Source: Aspidiotus rigidus
Lineage: Eukaryota; Arthropoda; Insecta; Hemiptera; Diaspididae
Direction: 5' to 3'
NCBI GenBank assembly: GCA_035079385.1
Contig: JAVHKY010000044.1
Coordinates: 744,001 to 808,000 of the forward strand
DNA length: 64,000 nucleotides
Under the pieces are notes generated by a model that ran no database searches, was not told where the DNA came from, and saw only the letters and a list, made by a program, of their open reading frames with translations. Made by a program: the position numbers and the translations under genes. This document shows positions 1-12,532 of this stretch, one piece after another. Positions within the stretch are counted from its first letter, which is position 1. Each line of letters opens with the position of its first letter.

Positions 1-3000
1 ATACTCCCATACAGTTTAAATGAGAATTTTTTAGAAGTTTTAGAGAAATTAGTTTAGTTTCTGTACTGCGTTCCTCTTAGATTAATTATTGTTCATGCTA
101 CCATCCAGAAAAGATATCAAAATTTCTTCAATAAGTGATGCTGCGTTTTTTGTCTGCGACGTAGACGAAAAAGAAAAAACAATCATCAGAGTGATCAATT
201 TTATTCAACTTAGGTACGATCTACATGAAATAATCAAATTAATCAATTTTATGGGATAGTATCAGAAATATCTCTCAATTTTATGACAGTATTTTCAACT
301 CCAAGAAGGTTATCTTGTTGATCTGAGAAAACTTATAATTTGTGAGTGAGAAAGTAACTTACCTAAATATCGGTACTTGATCAGAACTATAATTTTTCAC
401 AGAAGACTATGTACGTTTATCTGAATAGCATTAAAACGTTCGTCTTAAATTTTGTAAATAAATTCACTTCTGGAAGAAAAAGCCCATGGTTTCCTCTTCA
501 TAATACCCACTGATATTTCAGTTCGATTGAAAAAAGATGACTGATCGGTCGTTTCATTTTTATTACTTATTATTAATAATATACAATATTTTGTTTGGCA
601 ATTTGATCGACTGAAAATGTGTGGTCTTTAAGGAGGGATTACTATTATCCTCTTTCGAATTGTATCATTGATCAGTAAATTTTCATGTAAAAAAATTCTG
701 TTCATCAAAGAAACCTAGTCCATTCCTGAAATAGTTTTCGAGAATATTAAAAGAAAAAATGAAACTGCCGAAGTCTTAGTGGAGTCAGATATTCAAAAGC
801 TAATTACGCTTTCTCCTGAAGCGTAGTTATGATGGGGTATAGTGTGGTAAGGATTGACAAGATCAGACAAATGTAAAAATGAAAAATATCAGTTCGGAGT
901 TCTGGGTCTTTAATTTTAATCAGGAGAGAGGAAAAAAAAAAAAGTACAATTATAATATTCTACGGACTTCCTAGCGTGGTGGAAAAGAAACGTAGGTATT
1001 CGGAAAATTGATGGTGAGAGAATTTCATTTTCAAGTCCGCCTGCTGCCGTACTTTCTTCATTCGATATATTTGAAAAGTATGCTAGTCTGGGGTCTTAAG
1101 AATTATTTTGTTTTGAGTGCCAAGGATGTCATTATAGAGTTGTAGGATAATATAGAAATCAATATTGAGAGACAGATACAGACGAGAGACAGAGAACCGT
1201 CAGTAATTTTTGTAAGTATTTCAGGGGAAGAATTACTCTTTAAACTCAGATATAGAAGTTCCAAGTACTTAACAACTAAGGTAAATTAGCTTGTTCTTAT
1301 AATGATTACAATTATTAGTCATCACCTACTCTTAAGCCCCCAAAAATACCTGTTGATAATAGGCTGTTTTTTTTTTTTTTCTCTTCTTTCTCTTTCAATG
1401 TCTTGATGACTGGAGGTTTTTTTTAGTTCTGTGACGCGATGCACATCACCGCATACCTACGATTTAATTATTTCATCTCTTACGGGCCGATTATTGTCTC
1501 GTTCGCTACACTTGCGCATACTTTCGAGTAGTATCATACTATACCCTTGACTAAAGATTGCTTGTAGACTGATACTCAGCGGAATTTGGCTGTATAGTGT
1601 CGCCACAAAAAGTTAATGAATTACGAGTGTTCTACCTTCGCTTTGAGAATTAAGTTCCTGATTCTTAATAATACGTTTTATTATTTATGAATCGTAAAAA
1701 AAAAGTTAGATGTTTGAGTACTTTCTGATTCGTAAGTCTAGTGTGGTAAATTTACCATGATTTTTCAATAATTTTGGATGAACAACAAAGAAAAGTATTA
1801 TTGAACCTATATAGTAAGAAGAAGAATCTAAAGAGATGAAAAAAAATGCTTCAAAAGATCAGAAGCAATCGAGAAAGTTTAATCGATGACACAAAAAATG
1901 AAATTGACGTGAGTCAGAAGACGTCAGAGTAGAAATTAAGGATTTAAGTGTATCGGTTTACACGATACCATAAAAACTACAAGATCTAGGAAAGTAGTGG
2001 CAAGCTCGTTCGTGTGAACAAATCGACGTTGTCATGCGAATCCGTTCTTGTGAAACTCATACGGTCGAGTTGAAAATAAGGACGAAAGAAAAAAGGATGC
2101 AAAATTTTGTATTGATTTCCTGGTAAAATTGAAAAATTAACATAATTGGAAGACTGAATGAAGAGTGGGTTCGACGTAAGCATTCGCGGGCCCTTCGTAA
2201 AGGTGCATTTACATAAAAACAAATTAAAAATATAGCGCATTTCTGAGATATGAAAATTTCTGGTGGAAAGAGACTGTGCTGTGTACATACTTATTCGATA
2301 TTGTAATTACAGACGAAATATATGCGATGACGACGACGTTGTATATTTGTATTGCATAATGGATGAATCTCTGTAAGATGAGTTCACGTCTGTTTAAAAA
2401 AATGTAGATTGGCTTGTTAAAAATTCCGAATAGCGAATTTTTTCTCCTCTGCTCGTCCATATTATCAACTATACGGCAATTAGGGAAGGATACTTCGCTA
2501 CTTCCGTTGGACAGTATTGAGTGGAAAAATTACTAAATGCGCGTCATTTTTTTTCTTCCAAATAACGTCTAGAAATTCATTACGAATAAATTATCTGATT
2601 TAAAGTCCACTGCTCGCAATAATAGCAAATAGGGTGATAATATCCCATAATTTCCAAACAAAATAAACTGAAACGTAAAATTGTTATTGTTTCTAAATAC
2701 TCACTTTGGTTTGCTCCCTCTTCTTCTTTTCTTCTTTCATTCATTGGACTTCATATGATATTCTTTTTGTTTCTGCTGTCCTGTTATCTATTGTTTTCAT
2801 TTTAAATGATTTTATATTTCTCTTTTACTCCACACAAGCATAGGTATCAATAATCTCACCAGAAATTACAAATTATGAAATTGACCTGCAAGGAAATTTT
2901 CCCGAACTCCTTCAATCCGTTTGCCATTACAGGTATCTAACAGTTAGAATTCAATTAGACCAATATTTTTCCCATCAGGCATCAACCCATCTGAAACGGT

Positions 3001-3289
3001 GTCCCCGCAAAGAGAAGTTTGGATTGCTTTATTAATTCTTTGTTCCATTGTTGCAAACAGCAATAAATAATATTATAAAGAAATAGTTACATTTTAAAAA
3101 TAGAAATAACCTAACAAACAGTGATAGTTTTCGCCTTACCAAACGTCTCTTTGCCAACTTTAGTATCTCTCTTCTACGAGACTACTCCAATTGGCCATCA
3201 GGAAAAAAAAACTTCAAATGGTCATCTGACCGTGGGTTTCCATTTCCAGGTAAGAAAACAATTATGGTAGTGTTCCAAAAACGGTACTC
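1..3289. other. Intergenic, no gene recognised
   Basis: AT-rich sequence with short homopolymer runs. Open frames on either strand are short, low in complexity and resemble no family I know. I saw no splice-bounded exon, RNA gene or clear transposon end here. Confidence 0.6.
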
Positions 3290-4520
3290 ACGCCCTGCGC
3301 CTCTTTTTTCTCAAAACTTCATAATTACCGTCCAATCCTCTGTCGAGTTGCCTGGTCTCATCTTCCTACCCAAAAATCTTGTGGATCCGCCATATCAAAA
3401 TCTCAAGAACGAAATGCTCGAATTCTCTCATCCCTATCATATACCGCAGACTTTATTCGTTCCCACTTTGACTATGGTTCTCCGATATACACCTATTCTC
3501 GCGAAACAATTTCATAGGGCTTCAACGGGCCTTTGGCGCATTTCGTACCATCCCTTCACTCAGCCTATGTGCTGAGGCAGATATTCCTCCTCTCCGTCAT
3601 CGCGCGCTTCCAGCTCAATACCCAAATTTTCCCACCTCTTCAGATGCTTTCAGACCATGTGAATCCCCCCTTTTAGTGCTCCAATCTCATCTTGGTAGTT
3701 ATCTTAGACTTAAGCCCTTACCTCTAATTTTTTCAACCACTTCTTCTTGATTTACCTCTAGCTCTCACATCCGTCTCGATCTTACTAAAATTACCAAACT
3801 TTATGTACAAAAAACGCAACAACGAAATCATTTATTTAAAATTTTTTTCTCATCTTCTCTGCTTGACGGACAGGTCCAAATCGGAGGCCAAAACCAAGCA
3901 TGCAGTCTTCATTCAGGGCAATATCTCAACATTCCGTATGAGAAACTCACTTGCCGTTTCTCTCCTCCCCGCAAATTCCGTATATTATCTGATATTCTCT
4001 CTATCCATGACCCTCATTCTACCAATTCAATCGTTTAACAAATCCTGATTCTTATACACACTAATTAATTTCTTCCTCATTGTTCATGTCTTGGTATTCT
4101 ATGGATACCAGGACACATCTATCTAAGGAACGTGACGCAATAGACCTTGTCGCAATTAAGCAATCACCGGGTTCTTTTTCCATAATTGATCCCTCCCCTC
4201 CCTTTCGTATGATCTCAAATCCTACTACTGCACCTTCCTCGTCTTCTCCGCCTGGCACGATTTCTGGTCCTCCTAATTCTCCAATAAGCTCCGACTTATT
4301 GACGGAACTTCAGTTACTTGGTCCATTTCAAACCACCCCTCCCGTGGCGAAAAAGTCATCCTAACGTGTCTCTATATCGTCCATCCTTACTTTTCTCTTT
4401 TTACGGCTTGTACCTACTTCCTTCATGTCTACTGCAATGTTGATAATCTATCCTTCCAACACTTCTTCTCTTGTCCAGCTCTCAAAAACGTACGGTATTT
4501 TTCCCTCCCTGCATCACAAA
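3290..4520 (+). pseudogene. Decayed LINE fragment (RT end plus RNase H plus C-terminal zinc region)
   Basis: Broken remains of a non-LTR retrotransposon, read in shifting frames. Around 3455-3640 the text FDYGSPIYTY, then FGAFRTIPSLSLCAEA and PPLRHRAL, matches the region after the reverse transcriptase in Jockey/I/R1-type LINEs (family consensus: GAFRTSP, SLYAEA, PPLRxRR). Around 3865-4160 an RNase H domain can be followed: TDRSKSE (usual form TDGSK) and then WIPGHIYLRN, which matches the WIPGHxGIxGNE motif and runs into a stop. Around 4430-4500 YCN then SFQHFFSCPAL matches the C-terminal Cys/His segment. Several stops and frameshifts make it non-functional. An RNase H points to an I-, R1- or LOA-like clade; the exact clade is not decided. 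Confidence 0.7.
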
Positions 4521-7066
4521 TTCTCTCACAAACCATTATGAGAAAATCACTAAGTTGAACTATCTTTGATTTGAGTTACATACTTTCAAAACATCATATT
4601 CATCCTTATCGTTCCCATTTGCCCATTCCGAGCTCATACGTGTAAGACTGGTCAATTTAATGGAAAAAAATTCAAAATTTTGACGAAATTTGAACTCATT
4701 AGGGAACGGTACACAATTTTTGACAATTTCAAATCGAAGAGCTAGGTATTTGCTGAAAAGTTTTCGCCTAGTTCACGAAAAAAATTACGAGTTATGAAGT
4801 CCTCTCAAGGCACCACCATAGAATTTAATACTTTTGTATTTTTTTATTTCATGAAATTTACTTGTGGAAAAAATTTTTAAAAAAAGTTTTATAATTATAG
4901 AAAAATAGCTTTATTTTCCACACGCTCGTAAAACAAAAAGCAACAATTCGAAGCCGTTTTTCTATACGCCGTTTTTTGGGGCTCTTGCCTCAGCAAGGCG
5001 AGAGCCCATACAATTTGAAAAATGTGTAATTGTGACGTCACTCAAGTGATACATACATTCTCTATTATTCGAGATTTTATTTTTGCATAGCAATTTCCAA
5101 ATTTCAGGTCACTCAAGATATACATTCTCTGTCTCTTGAGATTTTATTTTTGCCTGGCAAATTTTATTTCTCGGACACTCTTCGGCAAGAGTGACCAAGA
5201 TGACCAAGACCAAGATAGTCTTCAAACATTAATATTGATGATAATGTACATCGTTTGATTAATACTGCACATATTACATGTTCAGTGTCACCAATGATTT
5301 TATTTTTGCATAACTTAGCATTTTTCAAATTTTTGTACAGTCTTTAAGGAAGTTTCTTCTTCTCGATACTTCCTTAAGTCTCTGAGATTCCAGATCAGAG
5401 TGGAACAAAGATGCAGATCTCTTGGTTTCCAGATCTTGACATAGAAAAAATCGAGATCTCTTGAGCTCTACATCTTGGTAGGAAAAGAAGCTCCAGATCT
5501 TTTGAAAAAAATTAAAAAATAAATTTCCGTCACGTAACAGTCAATTAGAAAAAAAAAACCAAGAGACCCGGATACTGAGGCGCATGGCGACTCATTCTTG
5601 TTTCCTGTGATTTCCTGTCATTGCGGCCTGGCACTTTAATATAAATGCGTGAAATATAAATAAAACGTCAAACGTGACGAAAAATTAATTCATTTACGAT
5701 TCTACCATCAGAAATATATATTTTTTTTGAAGACCAACGTTTCGAATTTACAATGTTCCATCTTTGGGGTCGAAAAAGTTACTAAAAAGTAGTACATGGA
5801 ATTTTTTTCGTACAACATTAGGTAAGTCCAAATCGAAACAGGTAGAAGATTTGTCACATTGATTCGCTGACTCATGCGGATTACGGGCGCGTGAATGCGA
5901 TTGACGTGATATACATACTTATATATGTCTTAAAATTGGTCGAATTCGAAAACGTCAATCATTATTCTTTTTTTTTTTCATTCGAAAATATTGTCCTTTT
6001 TCGGGATCACTCTTCACGCAAGTAATTTCTCTTAATTTTTTCGAGGTTTTGAATCGACCAGCCGGTCAACAATCTATCTGTTTTCAATAAATAATGGTTT
6101 CATATTCATTTAAAAAAATTGTAACGAGAAGTATTTTTCAACGTCAAATTAGTTTTGACTCTTTTGTAGAGATGAAAAGACTGAATAATGTTGACTCCAT
6201 GTACTTGAAGGAATGAAAAACAAATAAGATAATGTGCAAGAAAAAAGCTATAAGATAAAACTAGCTGAGATAAAGTTCGATCACATCTAAGATGAGGCTG
6301 CTAGTTTGTTTTTCGCAGGATACTTACCTTATGCTTGCCTTGAAAAAAAAAAAAAAAAAAAAACTTTGTACTTGTATATCTTAGTAGGTTAGTAGGTATC
6401 TACGCTACATCACTATTTGTATCTTCCCGGCAGAAGAAATGAGTATTTCAAAATTCTTAAGTCTCTTCGATAGAAGCATTCTCGAAAGTTTTTATAGCGA
6501 TCAAATACAAAATAGTGAGCTTTAGAACGGCACGTCCCGCGGCTCATTCAATAACCGTGTGCGCACGCTATGATCACACTCGTCGAACTTCGCCATTAGT
6601 CAACGTTAGTGAACCTTGGTCAGTAGACAGTGGGAAACGAATCGTATTTTTGTGAAATAAAAATAATGGATAAAAGCTCAGAAGGTCGTGCCGTCACGTT
6701 TATTACATTCTGCAATAGCCTAGCTATGATTGTAAGTTGAAGTTTTGTAAAATGACCGTTTCCAATGTCAAGGTCTTAATCACACTGGTCTGATGTCAAA
6801 CGCCATCGTACATTCTTTTGGTCCTTACTGAATGAATTTTCTTTTTGTTACCGTGCAAACCTTTTCGTGAAAAGCTATCGGATCGGTGGAGAAACCTGTC
6901 CTTTTCGAGAAGAAATTCGCTATACCTAGTAGGCTTGTGTAGGTAAGTCTCATTGTAGTGTGTTCTTCTACCAAGATTATTGCTCCACGAACCCAATTTT
7001 CTCTTTGAACAACGGGACGCGATAATTAAAAATGCTCTTTGTCTTTCACCAGATTCTGTGAGTAAG
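4521..7066. other. Intergenic and upstream region of the cullin-like gene
   Basis: No coding exon recognised. It contains an A-run at about 6343-6363 and several short A/T runs. Near 7050 a pyrimidine-rich stretch ending in CACCAG lies 15 bases before the cullin ATG. It could be the 3' splice site of a non-coding 5' exon, but no matching donor was identified. Confidence 0.5.
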
Positions 7067-9160
7067 ATGGCTCATGACACGGATTATATCGATTCTATCT
7101 GGAAAGGAATGAAAGACAATTTAACGATTTGCTTTCATATTCCTGAAAACGTGGCCGATAACTCACCGCAAACCGGCTCTGGGACGATTCGAAACAATTT
7201 TGTGAAAATATACGAGTGTTTGTACACCAACTGCGAAAAGATTCGGGAAGCATTACTTGTAACACCTTGTCGTCACCGGTGTCAGATTGAATACGCTTGG
7301 CTTTGTGAGTTGGATACAATCCTGTTTGAAAAATTCAAAGAATTTTTTGTCTCTTATTGCGCTCAAGATGAAGGCGAATACATTCGGAATGCCATTTCTA
7401 ACTCGAGCGACGTGTTACTGAAATATCAGAGCTTCTGGTTTCAGTATTGCTCAAACTCGATGACTTTATGCAGAGCGTACCTTCACCTGAGATCGTATTT
7501 TATAATTCCTAATCGAAATCGGCTCGTTCGCACCCAGAAAAATGTGCGCGAAAGCGAAGATGGTAAAAAATTATTCGACAAGATTTATTTCCTCGCTGTG
7601 GGCCAGTGGCGCGATCTGATATTTGTGACTTTGGAGGAGCAAATTACTAGTGCTTCGTTAGAAATTATAAAAAAAGAACGAGACGGTGAGGAGGTAGGTT
7701 TCTCCATTAAAAAGCTTGTCAAAGATGTTATAGCTTCTTATGTCGAGGTAGGCAAAACACTAACAGAGGATGGAGAGATAAAGTCAACTTTCTATCAGGA
7801 AACCATCGAGAAACGATTTTTGGAGGAAACTGAGAGACTTTACGCACAATTTTTCGAGTTCAATTCTCTGTCTCAAAATTACCTGCAAGAAACCGAGAAT
7901 TTTTTGAAAAACGAACGCAATCGAGTTCGTTGGTACTTCGCTAAGTGCACACTTCCTAAATTAGAATCCGCCATAGTTCTTAATTTTTTGTACAAGCTAT
8001 CCGCAAGGTATATCAGAATGGGAGACGAAGAAAATCTGAAAGAGATGAATCGCACATTGGCAGAACGGCCCGATTTGCCGGCCATGAGCCGCTTATTTGA
8101 AGTTCATTGCGACGAAGAAGTTACCGAAGTCATTGAAAAGTGCACCGCTGATCCAAGCGAGTATATTTGCGAATTTGTCTCTATCTATCACAAGTTCAGA
8201 TGTCTCGCGAAGACAGCGTTCGACGACAGCGTAGAATTTTTGGTCGCTTTGGACAAAACCTTTGGTAAATTGGGAATAATGGAAAAAGCGCCCAATTTGT
8301 TGGTCAAATATTGTGACTCCCTTATGGTGAAGGATGCCGAAATGCTCCCGGGGGAAACACTGGATACGGCGATGCATAATGTGGTCATCGTGTTCTACTA
8401 CCTTGAAAATAAAATTGAATTCCAAGAATTGTATCTTCGAAGTGTGATGGGACGATTTGTCAAGAATACGTCAGCGGATATAAATTCCGAAGAGGAATTA
8501 ATTTCTCGATTGAGCGATGCGTGTTGCTTCCAGTACGCGTTCAAGTTCGAATGCTTGTTTAGGGATGTTAAATCATCAATAAAGTTGAGCCACGATTTCA
8601 ACAAATTTATGACGCGCACTAGCCCTCTTGAAATCGAATTCAATGTCCAAATATGGTCGGAAAAGTGGCCCCTTAAGCGTTCAGAAAGTATCACATTGCC
8701 TGAAAAAATGGATCAATATTTGGGACGTTTTACCGATTTTTACGACACCGCTACCTCATCGGAGAAGAAAATCCTGCAGTGGTTGCATAATATGTCGACT
8801 GGCGAGATGGAGGTCAAGTGTTTCGGGGAACCGTTTACTTTGTCGGCGACCCTGTACCAAATGGTGGTGATAATGCAATTCAACAAGAAGACCTCATGGA
8901 GTATCGAAGAATTGGCTCAAGCGACTATGCTGAAGCCAGAACTTCTTACGAAAGTTGTAAAGTCCATCGTCAACTCGAAATTACTGTACAGCGTTGATCG
9001 TAAGACAGCGTTCACCAAATCATCCGTGATATCGCTGCCTCTGAAATATCTGAATGAGAAACCTATTGTTGACATTATTGGTTTCTTTATAAAGGAGGAT
9101 CTGAAGGATCGCAAGAGAAAGCAAGGCCTTGCGACCCAAGCAGTAAAATCGCGTTTCTAA
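7067..9160 (+). CDS. Cullin-1-like protein, intronless and lacking the neddylation/winged-helix end
   Basis: Cullins are scaffolds of cullin-RING ubiquitin ligases: the N-terminal helices bind the substrate adaptor (SKP1 for CUL1) and the C-terminal part binds RBX1. The 697-aa product aligns by eye with CUL1 along its length. The start has DYIDSIWKGMKDNL. The middle has the block around FVALDKTFGKL-type text, YCDSLM, and a VVIVFYYLENKIEFQELY stretch. The homology domain has a FNVQIWSEKWPL block and YQMVVIMQFN. CUL1 proteins are about 776 aa; this one stops after LKDRKRKQGLATQAVKSRF, where CUL1 has EDRK and then the IVRIMK neddylation site, so the acceptor lysine motif and winged-helix domain are missing. 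The ATG at 7067 has an AAG context and fits the family start; the frame is open upstream to 6980. One uninterrupted exon suggests a retrocopy. It could be a functional non-neddylated paralogue or a young pseudogene; no internal stop is present. Confidence 0.8.
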   Translation: MAHDTDYIDSIWKGMKDNLTICFHIPENVADNSPQTGSGTIRNNFVKIYECLYTNCEKIREALLVTPCRHRCQIEYAWLCELDTILFEKFKEFFVSYCAQDEGEYIRNAISNSSDVLLKYQSFWFQYCSNSMTLCRAYLHLRSYFIIPNRNRLVRTQKNVRESEDGKKLFDKIYFLAVGQWRDLIFVTLEEQITSASLEIIKKERDGEEVGFSIKKLVKDVIASYVEVGKTLTEDGEIKSTFYQETIEKRFLEETERLYAQFFEFNSLSQNYLQETENFLKNERNRVRWYFAKCTLPKLESAIVLNFLYKLSARYIRMGDEENLKEMNRTLAERPDLPAMSRLFEVHCDEEVTEVIEKCTADPSEYICEFVSIYHKFRCLAKTAFDDSVEFLVALDKTFGKLGIMEKAPNLLVKYCDSLMVKDAEMLPGETLDTAMHNVVIVFYYLENKIEFQELYLRSVMGRFVKNTSADINSEEELISRLSDACCFQYAFKFECLFRDVKSSIKLSHDFNKFMTRTSPLEIEFNVQIWSEKWPLKRSESITLPEKMDQYLGRFTDFYDTATSSEKKILQWLHNMSTGEMEVKCFGEPFTLSATLYQMVVIMQFNKKTSWSIEELAQATMLKPELLTKVVKSIVNSKLLYSVDRKTAFTKSSVISLPLKYLNEKPIVDIIGFFIKEDLKDRKRKQGLATQAVKSRF

Positions 9161-12100
9161 TTACAACGTACACCAGTGCTCGTATTTTGTCTATGAGTCA
9201 TTGGACTCCGTATATTCTTTAGTTTAATTTTTATGACTTAAAATCTTATATAGGCTAAGGAGAAAAATTGTTAAGAAAATTTATACTGAGTCAACCCAGT
9301 CGAAATTCTCAATTCCACTACCGGTATGATTACTTTGGGGATCAGTCTGGTGCTGACGGCGGAAATATTTTAGAGGAAATTTTTGGGATGTGGTGGCATC
9401 GTATTCATTTAGATCGGTGGACATCCGTACTTTACGTGCAGCGATTTGAAAATCTATCAAATAATTGTTGTTTTCTTGATATAATTATAAGTTGGTATCG
9501 AGTTTCAATTAAAATCTGAACAGTACCTACTTCTCGGTAATTTCAATGCTTGTTCGAAGAATGCGTGTACCCATTTTTATCAGCTAACCTGATATGAAAA
9601 GTGAGCGAGGATGTACGCGTGAACGAGATTGATGGACAAGAAAAAATAAAATAGAGAAAATTATCTGTCGGACGAATGTGTTGACGTCAATGAGATAAAA
9701 ATATGAAGTTCTTACTCGTACCTACTCAATCACTTATGCTCTTGCCGACTAGATTTATCTCGTGTAGAAATTGAGATATGGTTGTGGTCAATACGGGGTA
9801 TTGAAAAGAAAATTTATTCTTCGCCAGTGAGCTCGAATTTTTCGGGATTCTTTGAAGGTACCTTTTAAATACTTACCTATCCTATTGTAGATATTTCTAT
9901 AATCTTCTATTTCAGGTTTCGATTATAGTGAAAAAGACCTTCCTCTGAAACACCATAGGGCAACCGATGAGAAAAAGATTAAATTTGGTCTGCTCGAATC
10001 TGAGTAACTTTGTGCTTGTTTACTTAATTTTTGTTCACTTTTATTATATGCGACGTATCTCAATGCTGCTACATCACGTACATTGTACAGACATCTATTT
10101 TCCTCTAATCGATAATATTCCTTATCTCTTGTACTTTGATACTCTCGCTTGTCGATTCATTCCCATCTGCCTTATTTATAAATTCTTATTGCACACAGGG
10201 TTGTAAGAATTGTTGAGTGTGTGATCGAGAACGTTTCTCTTAGCTCGCAGTTGGGTGTTCTCGTACAATTTCTTGTACGCGTGAGCGATTCTCTCGTTTC
10301 AGTTCTTGGTAAGTAATATTTTTCACTTATTTAATTTGTTTGATGTTATTCTTCTATCTTGTCCCTTTATTTTGTTAAAATCTCGAATACGGGATGGAAG
10401 TTACACAATTTAAAGGCTAGTGCGATAAGTCATCTCTTTTCATTAATCCTCGTAAATGATCCATCGGGGTCGAGTCCATTACACAAACACATCGAATAGA
10501 ATAACTCTGTGTATTGTATTAGAGTTTAAAATTGTTCGTCAATTTATGCGTCAGAGAAGTGAAGAAATTCGAAAGAAATTGTGTTATTAACATTGCCATC
10601 ATGGTTGCGCATTGGAATCCTCTCGAAATCATCCTGTCGTGGTCCCCTTTGTACAGTTCTGAATACCCGAACCGATCTTTTTTGCCCAAACTTTAGTCAG
10701 GTCAGATGATTTGTGATATCATGGGTACTATTGCGCAAAAAGAAAACTGTTAACCTATCATGTTATCGCCATTGTTGACTTATACAAAATAAATTTTTGA
10801 ACATAAGTTTTCTCCCGCCTCGTGGTTCTACGAGTAAAAGTTCTCGAATACAAACATGAGGCAAAGAGAAAGACTCGAAAAAAATGCTCTCAAGCATCCA
10901 AATTATTGAACCAAACCACTCATCATAAATTTACGATTGTAATCTTGAACTTGTAAAGGACGATTTTAGTGAGGAAGGCGGGAGGGAGGCTTCACCCGGG
11001 TCCAGTTTGACTTTTGGCTACCCTGGTTAATGGTAAGTTGCCGACCTGAATCAGTACAGAATTTAGAAAGAAAAATTCGAGGTTAGGCCTGTAGGCTTGT
11101 CAGGCTTGCAAGAATTTCTCCACACTGAGGAAAAAGTCCACAACTTGAATTTTGTCCAAGGAATTACCCGGTGCGATAATTGACCGACGCACATAACGAG
11201 GACGAGACAAAAGTCAAGACGAGAATCATCATAAGTAAGAATAATATTGCTTACTTCGCGGAAGAAATTTCTTCTGTCATCGCTCGAGCCATTAGCGAAA
11301 ACTTGTACTTAATCGGCGATAAACTTGGTGAAAAAAATTTCAACGAAGATATACTTGAACCAATTTGAAATTCGCTATTCCGAGATTGTCCATCCATCTT
11401 TCTCTTTTTCAATTTCTAAGACCTGGGGGGGGGGGGGTAGTTTCTTTTCACTTTTCTCATTTTTTTCTTTTTTCAGGCGAAAAAGTAAAATTGTATAGAG
11501 ACGTTCTGGAAGGACTTATGGTGCACTTGTCAGGAATATTCCTTGAAATATCCGCTTGTCGCAGTGGTAAGCAATAATAATGAGAAACAGTTTCCGTGTT
11601 ATTCTACATTATTTACTTACTTTATTGTTAATAATTTCTTAAATTTGTCAATATTTTCAATAACAAAGAGTGGAGTTTGACAATCGCATTTATTTCTGGA
11701 GAGGGGATGGGGAGCGTGATGGAAAAGACTTATTGGATAGAATTTATGTGTAAATGAATTACTTCTTCGCTTACAATTTCATAAATGTCAATCAATTTTC
11801 AAGAATGAAACTAAAATCTGACGATGGGGAGGGGGTTGCTCAGAATTTTATGAGTTGAGTTATTCTACATTACTTCCTTGTTAATAATTTTACAGATAGT
11901 AACCAGTTTCAAAAAAGGAGACAAATGTTTTACGTTTATTTACTTATTTTTGGCAGGGTAAAGGGGGAGATAAAAGAGAATGGGCGAAAATTGAACAGTA
12001 CCTACCTTCCTAAGTTACTCTAAATTGTTCCGTAATCCACAAATTCGCAAAATTAATTTTTAAGGCTCTGATGGGAAATTTCTCCATTCTCATAAGAAAA

Positions 12101-12532
12101 TTAATCTAATATACGATCATAAAAGACATGGTCATCCCTCTATAGTACATTCCGAGATATCAAAAAACAAATGGCGTATAGTAATGATTCCCTTTTTGCT
12201 GGCATTTTTATCAATCGATTTGCGTGTACCACCTTTATAACTTCGAACCTCTTTTGTTTTGCACAGTCATGAAGATAGATCTTCCTCGTAAATGCCTATT
12301 ATTGATGTTGATCCATACAAGCCACCATCACTCCTAACATTCTGGCCGAGGCTTGGTCTGACCCGTACGCCGCGTCTGCAAGTTCTGTTCGCAGTTGATT
12401 CATCGTTACCAAGTTCCAACTTCCGACTGATAACAAAAATATTCGTTTCGACTGCTACATTAATTATTTGACTTTTGTTCCAATTTTTCTCTCTTAAGAC
12501 TGTGCTCTAAATTATTGAAACCTGTTCAAAAT
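9161..12532. other. Intergenic between the cullin-like gene and gene A
   Basis: No gene can be supported with confidence. Short frames at 9268-9519 and 9967-10206 are not convincing. A G-run lies at 11425-11438. A possible small exon is listed separately at 11478-11571. The sequence just before 12533 is the putative 5' leader of gene A, but I could not pin a promoter there. Confidence 0.5.
11478..11571 (+). other. Possible orphan exon(s), unknown product
   Basis: A stretch bounded by a good 3' splice site (T-rich tract ending TTTTTTCAG) and a good donor (GTAAGC) encodes GEKVKLYRDVLEGLMVHLSG and on to SACRSG. About 150-300 bases upstream, 11180-11367 holds another open frame with helical, codon-like text (IAYFAEEISSVIARAISE and GEKNFNEDILEPI) but no ATG. 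The repeated GEK start is curious. No family was recognised. It may be a small gene or a relic of one. Confidence 0.25.

Noticed and set aside
1986..2460. Two minus-strand frames of 78-100 codons
   Set aside because: Low-complexity Phe/Tyr/Ile-rich text in AT-rich DNA, with no homology and no splice context.
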